From contig CP126206.1 in the NCBI GenBank assembly GCA_030272155.1, positions 2,480,001 to 2,544,000 of the forward strand: a stretch of 64,000 nucleotides of DNA, in the 5' to 3' direction. Source of the DNA: Tetradesmus obliquus (taxonomy: Eukaryota; Chlorophyta; Chlorophyceae; Sphaeropleales; Scenedesmaceae). Both the position numbers and the translations under genes were made by a program. Positions 34,697-45,371 of this stretch are shown piece by piece. Every line of letters starts with the position of its first letter. Position 1 is the stretch's first letter. Below the pieces are notes generated by a model. That model saw only the letters and a program-made list of their open reading frames with translations, was not told the DNA's origin and made no database searches.

Positions 34697-36501
34697 CACA
34701 TAGAGCACAGCAGGTAATGCAGTTGCTTCCTGGCCTCTCACCGGCCCACATCCTGTGGCAGCACGTGCTGTTACATTCGCCTGCTGCTTCAGCGCCGCAC
34801 GCAGCCTGGTCATTGCGGCATTGATCAGACTCGGTCCGCAGCGGCTGCTGTTGCTGCTGCCGGATGCCCCAAGTGTGTAGTTGACAGCAAGCAGCACTGA
34901 AGGCAGCCGCAGTGCACATGCAGAGCTGCTGCTGTTGAGCGCTCCACCTGTTGAAGTGTAGTTTGCTGCAGACAGAGCACAACAACAACAGCAGCAGCAG
35001 CAGCAGCAGCAGCGGCGTCGGCAGCACAGGCATTCAACATGTGAACGGATGCTTGCGGGGTGTGCTTTGCCAAAAACTCACTGTGCTGTTATGACTGGTC
35101 ATTCTGCAGCTAGCAGATGCTGCGGCAACGAGCTGTGTCGTGTGTTGCAGCATGCCCAGCACTTGCTTGTCTCATCTGGCAGCAGTGCATGGTGGTTGCA
35201 GAGCTGCACTACTTTCTATTAGAATCGCTTGATGGAAAGCTGTGCTGCCTGTTTCATACAGGGCTGAGCTACGCAGCAAAAGAGTCATACCGCTGCTTAT
35301 GCTGCTGTTGTTGCAGCTGCCCCTGCCGCTGCTGCATTGTGATTTGAAGGTGGCTGCTACAGACTGAGTCCCCAACAAATCTCCGCTATTTGCAGATGTG
35401 CAGCTGCCAAGCCTCACTCCAACATTACAGGTCTAACCTGGGCAAGGGAAACAGAAGCAGCGCCCGCTGCCCTGTCCAGCCGGCAGGAATGTTACGCTGT
35501 TGTTGTAGAGACTGTCAGAGGCTGGAAAGAACAGCCTGCATGCTGGGGGCTTCACTGGGTACTGCTCTGTCTTCCAGCCTGGCACGTGGGAGCCAAACCC
35601 TGCCTTGCAGGCTGGCATTATACAGGATTTGGTTAGGGTGGAGGGAAAGTCAGCACATGCGGGAACACGACAGCAGGCAGCAGCAGCAGCAGCAGCCGTA
35701 GCAGCAGCAGCAGCAGCCGTAGCGTCAGACTCTGTGAAGACACTGTGAACATGCAGATGATGGATGATGGATGTCCCATTCCGGCTGCAGTGAGACGTTG
35801 AAACATGCCCCGCCTGCATGTGAGCTGCTGCACAGACCAGCGATCATGATGTGCTGCTGCTGGGCATGTTGCTGCTGCGTGCATTGGATTTGCCTCCCCT
35901 CTCCACATCATTCTTCTGCCTTTAGCACCTTTCAACAGCGCATTTGCATCACACATGCATTGGCACAACAAGTGTATCCCGAGGGCATTATAGATACTTC
36001 TTATTGATTCAGGCGCTGCCATGTGCTGCCATGTGCTGCCATGTGCTGCGGTACATGCTGCCATTTGCTGCGGTTACTTGAGTGCAGCAATGGTGCCGGC
36101 TGGTTGCTGCTAGAGCTTGCATGCGTCCAGAACTGGCCCCACAACTTCAACTATGCGTAGCAGTGTGCATTCAGTGGTAAGCTGCCGCAAATGCACGGCT
36201 GCTAGGATATCCAGCTTGTGCACTGCTACTGCAACTGCTGCTGCTGCTGTCCAAATGATGTTGCCAATGCCATTGGCGGTAATGCTGCAGGGATTTAAGC
36301 TACCCGGCGAAACAATCGTATGTAATGCCTTTGACAGCACTCACCGCAGCCCCTGCCTGCTGGCATGTAGCCATTGCTGCATGCAGTCGAGTTCACCGCT
36401 GCCACTTCCAGGCTCAAGTCCCCATCGTCATACGTAAGATCAGTACCGTGACATACTGCTAATATGCTAAATGAAAGCAGTAATGATGTTTGAAATCGCA
36501 T
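20678..36501 (-). CDS. Gene A: giant secreted mosaic protein (NHL-like and RCC1-like propellers, Cys-rich modules, caspase-like domain), 28 exons
   Basis: Exon model in transcription order: 36501-36345, 35611-35556, 35432-35291, 34965-34742, 34191-33963, 33646-33509, 33278-32940, 32823-32520, 32251-31585, 31283-30877, 30714-30554, 30207-30034, 29683-29237, 28970-28800, 28530-28312, 28121-27837, 27567-27313, 27026-26838, 26471-26338, 26100-25950, 25511-24989, 24762-24591, 24025-23660, 23487-23325, 22768-22480, 22171-22058, 21327-21181, 20774-20678. They sum to 6720 nt, stop included, and every junction is GT-AG with matching phase. Exon 2 and its junction with exon 3 are the least certain. The ATG at 36501 opens a hydrophobic signal peptide. 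No transmembrane segment is evident, so the protein is probably secreted to the wall or matrix. The full assembly is not a named family known to me, and its function is unknown. B and C are broken relatives of it. Confidence 0.8.
21000..21466 (-). repeat. Degenerate flanking duplicates of gene A exon 27
   Basis: Exon 27 (21327-21181) has a degraded copy upstream at about 21466-21380 (SGINKDAQVFCWGKDT, then stop) and one downstream at about 21090-21005 (SLAVGALGGGGGA and HVTAGNNHA, then TGA in place of TG|GT). The donor is lost downstream. Copy 2: 59025-59491. Confidence 0.7.
23660..26471 (-). CDS. Gene A exons 19-23: NHL/YWTD-like beta-propeller
   Basis: Exons 26471-26338, 26100-25950, 25511-24989, 24762-24591 and 24025-23660 encode repeated strands of NHL/YWTD type: TVYYTALDNTVRK, GIALDELTNKIYVTD, TFQAYISDSRNGCVRK, ALYVAYTEMGQIRWHD and a segment GTILISDGGR. 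An EGF-like insert with several Cys (CSDTSPCENTPGSYGC) sits in exon 21. These are the expected spacings for a six-bladed propeller used in ligand binding. Exon 23 ends with the first RCC1-like blade (GYRYTCGQ and LRCWGQ). Genes B and C carry relatives of parts of this region. Confidence 0.6.
26838..30714 (-). CDS. Gene A exons 11-18: row of Cys-rich EGF/disintegrin-like modules, one unknown domain, Pro-Ser linker
   Basis: Exon 11 (30714-30554) has CNALTGTC and CAAGVCKG motifs. Exon 12 (30207-30034) has 10 Cys. Exon 13 (29683-29237) encodes about 149 residues beginning LYIIYYRVEGPVASFPSPL, a domain I do not recognise. Exons 14 (28970-28800), 15 (28530-28312) and 16 (28121-27837) are EGF-like with CTCQPRYTWVNGACI and CGCVTGYVWN ends. 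Exon 17 (27567-27313) is Cys-rich and ends in a Pro-Ser repeat linker. Exon 18 (27026-26838) has nine Cys. Exons 12 to 18 are all phase 1-1 and divisible by three, the usual signature of shuffled extracellular modules. They act as a rigid, disulfide-bonded stalk in inference. Confidence 0.7.
30877..32823 (-). CDS. Gene A exons 8-10: helical linker and caspase/CHAT-like domain, apparently catalytically dead
   Basis: Exon 8 (32823-32520) continues with a helical stretch. Exon 9 (32251-31585) starts with a Ser/Gln-rich low-complexity segment, then SVLVLAPYLRENRCAFGDEA, a GYNVTF strand and HAFVVVSSIGDD. Exon 10 (31283-30877) has RTIVLFSSDRSA, SYAGYTNYLSRSF and a Gly-rich end. The order (layout of ALVLAPY, then a strand ending in a His-Gly-type turn, then a strand ending in a Cys-type turn, then GYSDYV) resembles bacterial clan-CD caspase/CHAT-like hydrolases. 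The expected His is Ile (SSIGD) and the expected Cys region is SSDRS, so it probably binds rather than cleaves. Inference from motif order. Confidence 0.5.
31481..31510 (+). repeat. (ATG)10 microsatellite in gene A intron
   Basis: Ten ATG triplets in the intron between exons 9 and 10 of gene A. Confidence 0.9.
32940..33646 (-). CDS. Gene A exons 6-7: Cys-rich module and choice-of-anchor-X-like beta domain
   Basis: Exon 6 (33646-33509) encodes a Pro stretch and a disintegrin/EGF-like Cys cluster (CDDKVCQTGSCSAGKC). Exon 7 (33278-32940) finishes that module with CQAGFCVG. It then encodes a beta-rich domain with VLGTLFDDG, a His-Asp segment and NDGLFSN, the pattern I associate with bacterial choice-of-anchor X domains (LG.L.DDG...GD..AGDG.Y). 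Both exons are phase 1-1. The family call rests on motif resemblance only. Confidence 0.6.
33664..33717 (+). repeat. (CAG)18 in gene A intron
   Basis: Eighteen CAG triplets (CTG in the transcript), just ahead of the acceptor of exon 6. It may serve as a pyrimidine-poor branch-to-acceptor spacer. Confidence 0.9.
33963..35611 (-). CDS. Gene A exons 2-5: N-terminal Cys/Ser-rich extracellular region
   Basis: Exons 35611-35556, 35432-35291, 34965-34742 and 34191-33963 encode roughly residues 53-269. Exons 3 to 5 share a loose pattern: a Ser/Gly-rich stretch, a short beta-like segment such as LQLSVRLAYAG, an isolated Cys, and then an Ala-rich helical tail. Several NxS/T sequons (NYTS, NSSR, NVTA) fit a secreted glycoprotein. 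I do not recognise the fold. The exon 2/3 junction (donor CCA|GTGAAG, acceptor GTTAG|ACC) was chosen because reading straight through meets a stop. The alternative reading from 35555 to about 35449, containing FLPAGQGSGRC, could be coding if the true junction differs. Confidence 0.55.
34260..34315 (-). repeat. Partial duplicate of the start of gene A exon 5
   Basis: On the minus strand an acceptor (TTGCAATGCAG) is followed by VPGVSSTSGSALQLS, a near copy of the exon 5 start (MPGASSTAGSTLQLS). A GTGTGT donor after 45 nt would allow in-frame inclusion as a small exon. Unproven. Confidence 0.5.
34655..34696 (+). repeat. (CAG)n in gene A intron
   Basis: About 13 to 14 CAG triplets downstream of exon 4 of gene A. 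Confidence 0.85.
36345..36501 (-). CDS. Gene A exon 1: signal peptide and start
   Basis: The exon begins MRFQTSLLLSFSILAVCHG, a basic residue followed by a hydrophobic core and a small-residue end, as expected of a secretory signal peptide. A Cys-containing stretch with a GYMPAGRGC motif follows. The donor is G|GTGAGT at 36344 and leaves phase 1. Exon 2 continues in phase with CKAGFGSHVPG, giving a motif like the Cys-rich ephrin-receptor-like/GCC2-GCC3 repeats. No upstream in-frame exon is needed. Confidence 0.75.
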
Positions 36502-37380
36502 CCTACTCCCGCCAGGGAGATGAAGTCTTCGGTGATGTAAGAAGTTGGTCGTTGCGCATCGTTTGACAAAGTTTATGATTGAAATCAAAAACAACAACTT
36601 AGAGCTTTCGTATACGAATCATGGATGCGGGTAACAGTGGTGTGCGACGCAGTTCGTGTGTTCCCTGCGTATTCCCAGACTGTTCTCAATAACAGGCTGC
36701 TGCACGTATCCCAAGCACAAACCACATTCACGGCGAGCATATACTTTCCTCTATGGCTAAGCTCGATGTTGTCACTCGGTGATGGGACCAAAAGGTAACT
36801 GTAGTGACAGCGAGCACGTGATGCAAGATGAGCCTGTCTAGCAGCCATGCATGCTGAAATTTCAACGTAAAAACCTGTTCTGTGTCCACTATAAGCAGTT
36901 TTATGCAGCCTGCCTCGTTCTGGCAGCAGTGTGAAGGCATGAGGAAGTGAATTGCACACTGTGCACTGATTGGCACATGGCACTGCAGTGGACTGCAGTG
37001 CTGACATGATGAAAAAATGACGTAATTATAGGCAAATCCAGGATCCAAAGGACGCTGGTCATGCACAGCTGCGCACCTTCAAGCCGAAATGATGGGCATG
37101 TGCCACTGGCCACTGCCAGTGGCAGCCGTGCCATTGCATGGCATTCGAAGCCGCCCAAAAGTGTGCAGACACAGCTGAGCAAAAACGGGTAACACTACCA
37201 CATGGTAGAATTGATAAAGAGCTGACTTATTACCGAATACAAGGCGTACAGCCTCGCTTTCAACGGCTTTGGACTCGCAGTGTTTGGGTCGATCAAATGG
37301 TGTCGTTTGCAGCGATCGAGGCTCAATAGCCAGTATAATGTAGACATAGTAGGTTTCATTTCCAAGGTAATGTTACCCGC
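36502..37380. other. Region upstream of gene A, no supported gene
   Basis: Probable promoter and 5' UTR region of gene A (minus). I see no clear TATA box or RNA gene. A 63-codon plus frame at 37138-37329 has no supporting motif. Confidence 0.5.
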
Positions 37381-38042
37381 TCCTTAGCTGTACAGTTTGT
37401 CTGGTATTGGAATGCCATTGAGTGCCCAGTGGACCATGAACTTCATGTTGAACACGTACATGGCATGATGGCATGGGGCCGTGTGCATGTTGCCACACAA
37501 AGGGACATACCCTAACACTACACAGTTGAGTAGACTTACAGTGTTCAACGTGGTGTGCCGAACCGTGTGCTGCACGGTGTGCCGTGACTGCTGGCACTGC
37601 CGTGTGGCGGTTGCAGCTGTGTGAGCGCTCACCTGGCAGCAGCTGCACACCACCCGGTCACCAGGTGGTCTTGAAGAACACTTCTCAACTGTGTAGCTAG
37701 CCGCTGAAGATTGCAGCGGCCACTGGGGCAAATGCTTGCTGTAAGACACAAAACTCTGCCGACAAGGTAAACTGGTTGTCCTGTGGCAATTACCTGCAGC
37801 TGACTTGCTGACTGTGCGTAGATTCACGAATTGTTCTATGCCTGCCGCCAACTTGACGCCATTGAATGGCACCATGGAAGCAATCCTTTCGCGTGCACCA
37901 GCAGCGGATGCAGCCCCCGCAGCAGTGCGCCTTCCCGACCTAGTCTGGCACTCCCCTTGCACTTCCGCGCTGCTGCGAGCTGCAGCAGCACTAGTGAGGG
38001 CTTCTAGACACTTGCTGTTGCTCCTGCGGCTCAGTGGTGACA
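37381..38042 (-). CDS. Same possible minus-strand exons in copy 2, open frame to 37381
   Basis: Here the sequence to the left is in view. The minus frame runs unbroken from 38043 to a stop at 37381 (219 codons), across 37560/37561. It could be a single exon or the spliced pair described for 73-482. Low coding confidence. Confidence 0.25.
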
Positions 38043-40886
38043 CTGCTTATTGAAAAGGCAGAGTGTTGTTCGACTGGCTAAAGCTACAGACGTACAGTTG
38101 ATGCTACGGCTTGATGGGTAACATGATGATGGTGACACTGCTTGAGTTGCAGGTGCGGCATGTACAGGATCAAGGATTAACCACCAGTTGGATGCAAACC
38201 ATTGCCAATTCGGTGAGGTGCTTGGGTCTCATCCGCTTTCTGTTGGTTCTGTAAAGATCGACAGTCTACCATGAAAAAAGCAAAGCTGCGCACCTTCAAG
38301 CAAGGCTCTGTTTACAAAGTATACCTCAGATACAAGTAATACTCGTAAGAATAATTCAACACTCAGGGCTGTAACAGATGCTCCACCTGCAGGTGTATAC
38401 CATCATATATGAACAGCGTCCTGAAGCCACTCAGAGACTCAGAGAACTCCAAAAACAACATGGAGCAGGATACAAACATTCATAAATGAAGCATAGCACA
38501 GCAAAAAAGGTGTGACTCAAAGTCCATGTCCAGCGGTTCAATATGTGTATTCACATCCAGCCTGGATGTTTGGCTAACAGCAGCAGATCTAGAGCACAGC
38601 ACGCCCTGCATGCACCAATTGCACACTCGCACACTCCAGTTTTCCTTCAAAAACCCACTCACACCGCAACCTGGTAAGTGAGGCCACATCACATCTCACG
38701 ATGTCAGCGGGTCTGACATAACCCCCCGCACAGATGCATAGCAAAGCCTGCTCATCGCGCTCAATTGTACCCGCATCTTGCAGCCGCTGCTTTGACACCA
38801 ACAGTGTTGCAGACAGACAACCAAACCCACATGCAATCCTCTGCGCCTACACAATCACAAAGTCAGCAGCAACGCGCACACCGCTGCAAATGTTCAAATC
38901 GAATCTGAGGTTTCACGCCCATGGCGAACATGCTGTTGCCATATGTGTAGAGCCGGATGCATCGTGCAACGCTATGCAGTACCATGTGTCATGGATCAAA
39001 CCTGTACAACGTGTGCAGTTCTGGACAAAGGCGTACATGCAGAGTCATGCATCAAACCTCACATCAGCAAAACCCACCATTAGGCGTCACAGCCACCTCC
39101 CAACCAATTTAGAGGCCACTAGTTCCTGCATTGCTGTGATGCACTGGAGCCACCACGTTCAACCCACTGCAATACAGTGCAGCGCTGCGCTGCCAGCAGC
39201 TCACACACAACTGCGGCCATGAACCTTTCACGCGTGCAGCCCCCATCCGCATGCATATCTGCAGCCAGAGGCATTGCGCAGAGCTACTCAACAAGATGTA
39301 CAATCCTCGATTGCAACTCACCGCAGCTTGCGGCCAGCCCAACTCATCAGCAGGCGCCACAGCCACACTTCTAGCAAAGCAAAATGCACTGTATCACCAC
39401 ATTCAGCGCAGCAGCACACACACTGCTGCGGGTGAACCCGACCCACACAAGCATTGCTGCTACTTCCGAGCCGCTGCAACTTGGTTTTGGATGCAGCCAG
39501 CACATGGAAGAGGCATGCTGAGGGTGCACGGCCCACCAGCAATGCAATGCACGGTCCACCAGCAATGCAATGCAATGCATTCACAAACCCACATGATAAC
39601 CAAGATACTGACCCCGTCCTGAAGACAGGAGGACCACCCAACCACCACATGAACACCGTCGGTAAGTAAGAACACAGCACGTGGTGCTTTACCAGAACTC
39701 TATGCGCTCTGCTGTTGTGCGGGAGCCGCCAAACTCTGACTTGGCTGTAGCCACATTCAAGTCACAGCACTGGGGTGCATCAACAAACAGCAAAGCCATG
39801 CGCCCACACCACATCTTTCCAAAACATGCAATGGAAAAAACGCGTGCAGGTGGCAGATCAAGGCACAAGTGGACCAAGAGCTGAGCAACAGCAGATGGCG
39901 CTCAATCACAAACATGACTGACAGGCACTGTAGCTGTAAGATGTGCACATCAGATTTTCTAGAACAAAGGAGGCTTCAAGCCGCGACGACCCCCGCTCCT
40001 GCCAACATGCAATGGAAGCCAACACATGTGTGTCAGCAGAGAAAAGGCACACTGATGGGTTGGATGAATACTTGGCCAGCATTCTGGCGCTGCTCTTCAT
40101 GCAAGCTATTCATTGCTGGTATGTGCAGTTTGTACACAGAGACGAGCCTCTGCAACCAAAAAGGTAGGCGGACGAGCAGCAACAACGATGCACACAATCC
40201 GCATGTACACACGGGATCCAGATTTACACACAGACACACTTTGAAAGCAGGACACAAATCATGCCAGGGGCTTGTGCACATATACGGTGCAGCATAATCC
40301 ACTGGCGGCTGTGCTCAAACTTGTGCATAGCTTTGCAGAACTGTGCACGTGCTTGCCTCGACATCATTTGGACGTCCCACCCCAGCTGCTGTGCCATTCA
40401 CAAAGAAGGGGATGGCCAAGCCAAAAATGGCCAAGCCAAAAAGTAGCATGGGGAAACGGCCACCTGTTGAAACATTCGACAATTCTTCAAGCAAATGCGG
40501 TCCTGCCTTTTGATAGCTAAGGCATGCATGATGCCTAGGATTGGGGTCAGGCCAGCACATTCCGTAGCCAAAGGCCATGCTGCTGCTGTGCCACAGCAGA
40601 TGCTGCGGTGATTTCACAGCAACAACGGTGCAAAGTGGCTGGTGCTGGTGCTGCTGCTGCTGGCGCTGCTGCCGCTGCTGCTGCTGCAAAAGGCGTGACA
40701 CCAATACGAGCTACAGCAGCTGTTGCTGACCTGCTCTTGCCCCTGCTGCTGCTGCTGCGCAGACCCTGCTTCTGCAGCATGTGCAGCACACACAGAGCAG
40801 CACACTGCTGCAAAGCCCGAGTTGTTTTTACTCGCCACTTTGCTGCTTTGCAGTGGCATTGCTGCTGCATGCAGCATTGCCGCTGG

Positions 40887-40945
<59 letters not shown>

Positions 40946-41056
40946 GACATACGGCCTAGAGTACAATAGCTGGCCGTGGTATGTTGCAGGCTCCAGAGGC
41001 GCAGTAGCCCCAGCAGGTGACCTGGCCGTTAGGCTTCCTCACACTGCATTATAAAC

Positions 41057-41090
<34 letters not shown>

Positions 41091-41885
41091 CAGCAGCAGT
41101 AGGAGCAGGAGCACGAAATGCTGTTAGGTAAGGGCATGTGACATGGAAAGTCCTGCTCCTGCTTGCTGCGTGCTCATCATCAAGCAGAGCCGAGCAGGGA
41201 CACAAACAATCAACTCCAATTACACAGCAGTGCTTGCATATCATATGTTAGATGGAGGCTGGCCCACACGCAGTTGCTGCTCAAGCTGCTTAACATGCAA
41301 GCTAGCGGTGCACTTCTCACCATGCGTGGTCTGGCCCTGCCGTCACTTGCACAACCCCGCCGCCCTGTGACCCCAGCCCTAGGCCATCAGGCACAACTAA
41401 AGCTCCTCCTGTGCCTGTGCCTTTGCCCCAGCAGAAGACCTGGGCGTTCTGGGTGACACCACTGCAGCCACAAAACAGTGACAAAAAGAGCATGAATGTC
41501 TGGCAGATGCACCTTGTCATCGAGTAGAGGTCTGCCATGGTTGTGTTTGTCTACGGTGTGGGCTGCAGCCATATGGCAGGGGAGCACAGGGGACAAGAGA
41601 TGACCTGGTGTTCAGGTGAGCGGGTTGATATTGGGGCACGGCCAGAGGCCCTCCTGTGCATGTGCTCACGCACAGGTTACAGCGCTCACAGAATGAAGCA
41701 GTTGTCCAGCAGCAGCAACAGCAGCAGCAGCTGCAGCAGCAGCAGCAGCAGCAAGTGGCTGAGTGACTCAATGCGCTGCAAGTGAACAGCACAACACAGG
41801 GCAGGCAGCAAGTGAGCGAGAGCACGGCTTGCCATAAGATGGTATGATGTTAACCCATTTTTGAACTGCAGACACGTATCGGATG

Positions 41886-42130
41886 CATGGACAACATTGG
41901 CGCATGCAGCGCGGCGCGCATGCAGCAGGGCACGCATGGACAACATTGGCGCATGCAGCGCGGCGCGCATTCAGGGGCGCGCGCATGGCCAACATTGGCG
42001 CATGCAGCGCGGCGCGCATGCAGCAGGGCACGCATGGACAACATTGGCGCATGCAGCGCGGCGCGCATGCAGCAGGGCACGCATGGACAACATTGCCGCA
42101 TGCAGCGCGGCGCGCATTCAGGGGCGCGCG
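41886..42130 (+). repeat. 49-bp minisatellite, copy 2
   Basis: Same five units as at 4326-4570. Confidence 0.95.
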
Positions 42131-43962
42131 CATGCGGGCTTCATGGCATCTTGCTGTATGCCTGCTTGACGGGCTGCCTGGGCAAGTAAAAGTTCGATTA
42201 TGTCAACGACATCCCAGCACTCAGCTCACCATGTGTGGTTCACGCCTCCGGTTAGCTTGTAGCGGTCCCCATCAGGTTTCACCCACGTGCCTGGTACGGT
42301 GCACTTGTCGCCGCACGACGCGCTGCCGTCCGTGCACGTGATTTGAATTCCGCTTGCGTTCACAACACACACGTGTGACGCGCCGCAACCTATGGCTTCC
42401 ACATTTGAATCGGATTGAAACACTTGGCCAGATGAGGTGATGTTGCCTCCGCCCCACTTGCCCCAGCAGCGCAGCTTCTTGGTGCCTGCAGGGCAATACC
42501 AGTGCAAGGGTGAGTCAGCCTCATGCTTTTGTTTGACAAGGTTTAAGGTTTGATGGTTTCGGGGGCAACAGCTTTCCGCGCAGCTTCTTGGTGCCTGTAC
42601 AGCACACACGTGACGCGCCACAGCGGATGGCTTCCACAAGGGGGATCGGATTCAAACACTTGGCCAGATGAGGTGCTCACCTGCTGTGGTGACACATGTG
42701 TGGTACTGCCCAGCGCACATCTGTGTGACAGCAGTGCTGCCATAAGTCAACGCAGCCGGCGGGGTGAGCTGGCCAAGCTGCCCTCGTACACAAATGCACG
42801 CTGCACACCCTGACGCTGCTCACCATCTCTCTGTGTGAACTGCATACATTCACAACACCCAAAAACAACACACGTGTGTGTGCTGTGCCCTGCTCACCTG
42901 CTATGATGGCGCACGTGTGGTACTGCCCGGCGCACATCTGTGTGATGGCGGTGCTGCCATCAGTCAATGCAGTGGGTGGTGTGAGCTGGCCGAAGCTGTT
43001 ACTGCCCAAGCTGCCAGAGCACACCACCTGAGGGGGAACAGCACCGCCCCCACCCGGGAGATCCGTAACCTGCAGCGACAACAGCAGAAAAATGGGTGTT
43101 ATGTTGAAGTTTTTGGGACCTTCGCCACTGCAGTACAATGGTGTATCCAACCTACAACAAAACTGACATGCAGATCCGCTGATTACATTGTAAAGATAAC
43201 TGTATAGACGAAGCATGGAGGCCAGCAGCGGTGTGTGCAAAGCATCTAAGCTGCTGCAGCACCGCTAAAGCAACCTCTTGCATTTCCAACGTGCACGGTT
43301 GGGTACAACATCTGCTTTCAAATACTCGAGTTGTGAGTTCCCACCACTTGGTAGCAGAAGTGGGTGTCCTACAATCACTGCTTTGTTGCAGTGATAGACA
43401 GCAAACAGAAGCAGACGAACAGGCAATAAACAGTAGCAGAAGCAACCGCGGTCACTCACCTGGTAGCAAACGTGATTTTGGCCAACAGCAAAAGCTCCTA
43501 GCACGCCATTTGTTACAGTTTCTCCAAACGCCTCCCGCTGTCCCCAGCAACGCAGGTGCTGGGTGCCCACATCCTGCCCGCAGGTGTAGCGGTAGCCAGC
43601 CGCCAGGGTTTTGAACCTGAGGTTCAGCACTGGCGGCGACAGGTAGTTCACTGCAGTGAAGCCAGGACGAATTGTTGCTGACAAGCTCACATCTTCGTCC
43701 CTCACGCCTGATCGGCCGCCATCAGAGATCCAGATCGTGCTGGATGTGTTGCCTAAGAGGGCGATGCCTGCCGCGCGCGTGATGTAGGGGTCGAGCACCG
43801 TGCCGGTGCCGCCGCCCTGCGCAAACCAGCAGCATCAATAGCAGCACATGTCATTCCATGGGAACATGCTGCACACAGCAACCATCATTCACATCTAGGT
43901 CAGGTTTGCGGCGCAATGCCGGCGGTTTCAAAGGGGGTCAGGTTCAACCATATGCAGCAGCA

Positions 43963-43999
<37 letters not shown>

Positions 44000-44906
44000 A
44001 GTACTGAGCATGCTCCCTGCGCTGCACTTGCAATGCTGCAGCTCAACCGGCGTCGTTGAGCCGCTGTCCGGCTACCAGACTCACCATGTTCAGTTCGAGC
44101 ACAGTCCGCACGTCAACAGGGCATGATGGCATGGGGTTCTTGAAGTAGAGCAGGCCATAAGACCCAGACACCCCGTTGTCATATGCTCTGATGTCGTCAC
44201 ATGCCACCACTAGGTCTGGCGGGACGGCGCACATGTCTGACACGCGGCAGGTCCTGCAACGTGCAATACAAAGAGAAGAATGCACAGCGTCAGTTGCCCT
44301 CTGACTCAGGTTTTGAACGTGACTCTAACACAGGGCAGGTCCTGCAAGGTGCAACCCCAATGGCACCGTGCACAGCGTCTGTTGCCTGATGACTCAGGCT
44401 TGATCATGCCTGACACTCGGCAGGTCCTGCAAGGTGTAACCCCAACAACAAAATGCACAGCGTTGGGTGCTTGCATCAACCCACTGCAGAACATTTCCTC
44501 CCATGTCATTCACGATGCCGCAACTGCCACTGCAACTGTCTGTGGCACTCTGCACCACACTGCCCAGTAGGCATCATCTCTAACCCTCTAATGCCCTCTG
44601 TCCAAGGCGCCGCTATTCAATGGCGGCCGCATGCCAATGATTGGCGCTCACCACACTTGCAGTGCAGCAGAGCCGCGTGGCTCCTCGGCCGCTAGCCGCA
44701 CCGTGTGCTGCTTGCCGCGCCTGCTGTTCGCGTCTTTTGCAGCGAGTGTGTCGCTCATCCCTCCAGGGTCATGGTAGCGAATGCTGCCCTGCTCTGTGTA
44801 CGCCACGTAGAGCCTGGGCACAATGTAGAGCTAATATCAGTCGCATCTGCTGCAACATAGGTCGGAAAATCGCTGGGCAGGCGCTCCCTGCCGCAGAAGA
44901 TAAACA

Positions 44907-45371
44907 TTACATTACATTACATTACATTACATGCTCCACTCAACGAGGAGTGGGAACCCCAGTCAGGAGCCAACGAGAGGCTCATAGGGGGAGGAAACAT
45001 CGAAGAACAACTCATCATCGTCCAAACCGTCAGACGACAACGCAGAAAAAAACTCATCAGCATCATCAATAGCTTGAGCAATAGCCTGAGAGGACAGAAG
45101 GACCTCAGGATCAGTGTCCGGGTGACACCGCATCAGATAGCAGCAGTGCACAAAAGCGGCCACCAAAGCAGGTGCCTGCTTCATAAAAGTGATCATGTCA
45201 TCGCCTGCTGGGTGACAACCAGCAATAGTAGCCCATGTTTGTGACGAGTCCCCGAAGGGTTCGAACAACATAGCAAATCGCTCGCGGACTGGTGCATAGA
45301 AAGGGCACTCAAAGACCATATGAAACTCATCCTCAACAACCTCAGACTGGCAGCCAGGGCGTAGGCACACC
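44907..45371 (-). mobile_element. 5'-truncated non-LTR retrotransposon (LINE) insertion, copy 2 only
   Basis: A 465-bp block absent from copy 1 (empty site between 7346 and 7347). On the minus strand it carries the end of a polyprotein frame, a short 3' UTR and a (TGTAA)5 tail (plus-strand 44906-44930, ATTAC x5). The frame has a C-x4-C...H-x4-C cluster (GVCLRPGC, EFHMVFECP), the zinc-knuckle-like C-terminus seen in many plant and algal LINE ORF2 proteins. No clear target-site duplication; the 5' joint has microhomology (GCGG). It interrupts gene B exon 21-equivalent. Confidence 0.85.
44963..45371 (-). CDS. C-terminal remnant of LINE ORF2 (reverse transcriptase end)
   Basis: About 136 codons to a stop at 44963. 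The N-terminal end of the open frame (MRAR) belongs to flanking gene B sequence, so no native start is present. The visible motifs are C-x4-C, EDEFHMVFECPFY and a long acidic C-terminus. Polymerase and endonuclease domains are missing because of 5' truncation. Confidence 0.7.

Noticed and set aside
37138-37329. 63-codon plus-strand frame upstream of gene A
   Set aside because: Short, no motif, no splice partners.
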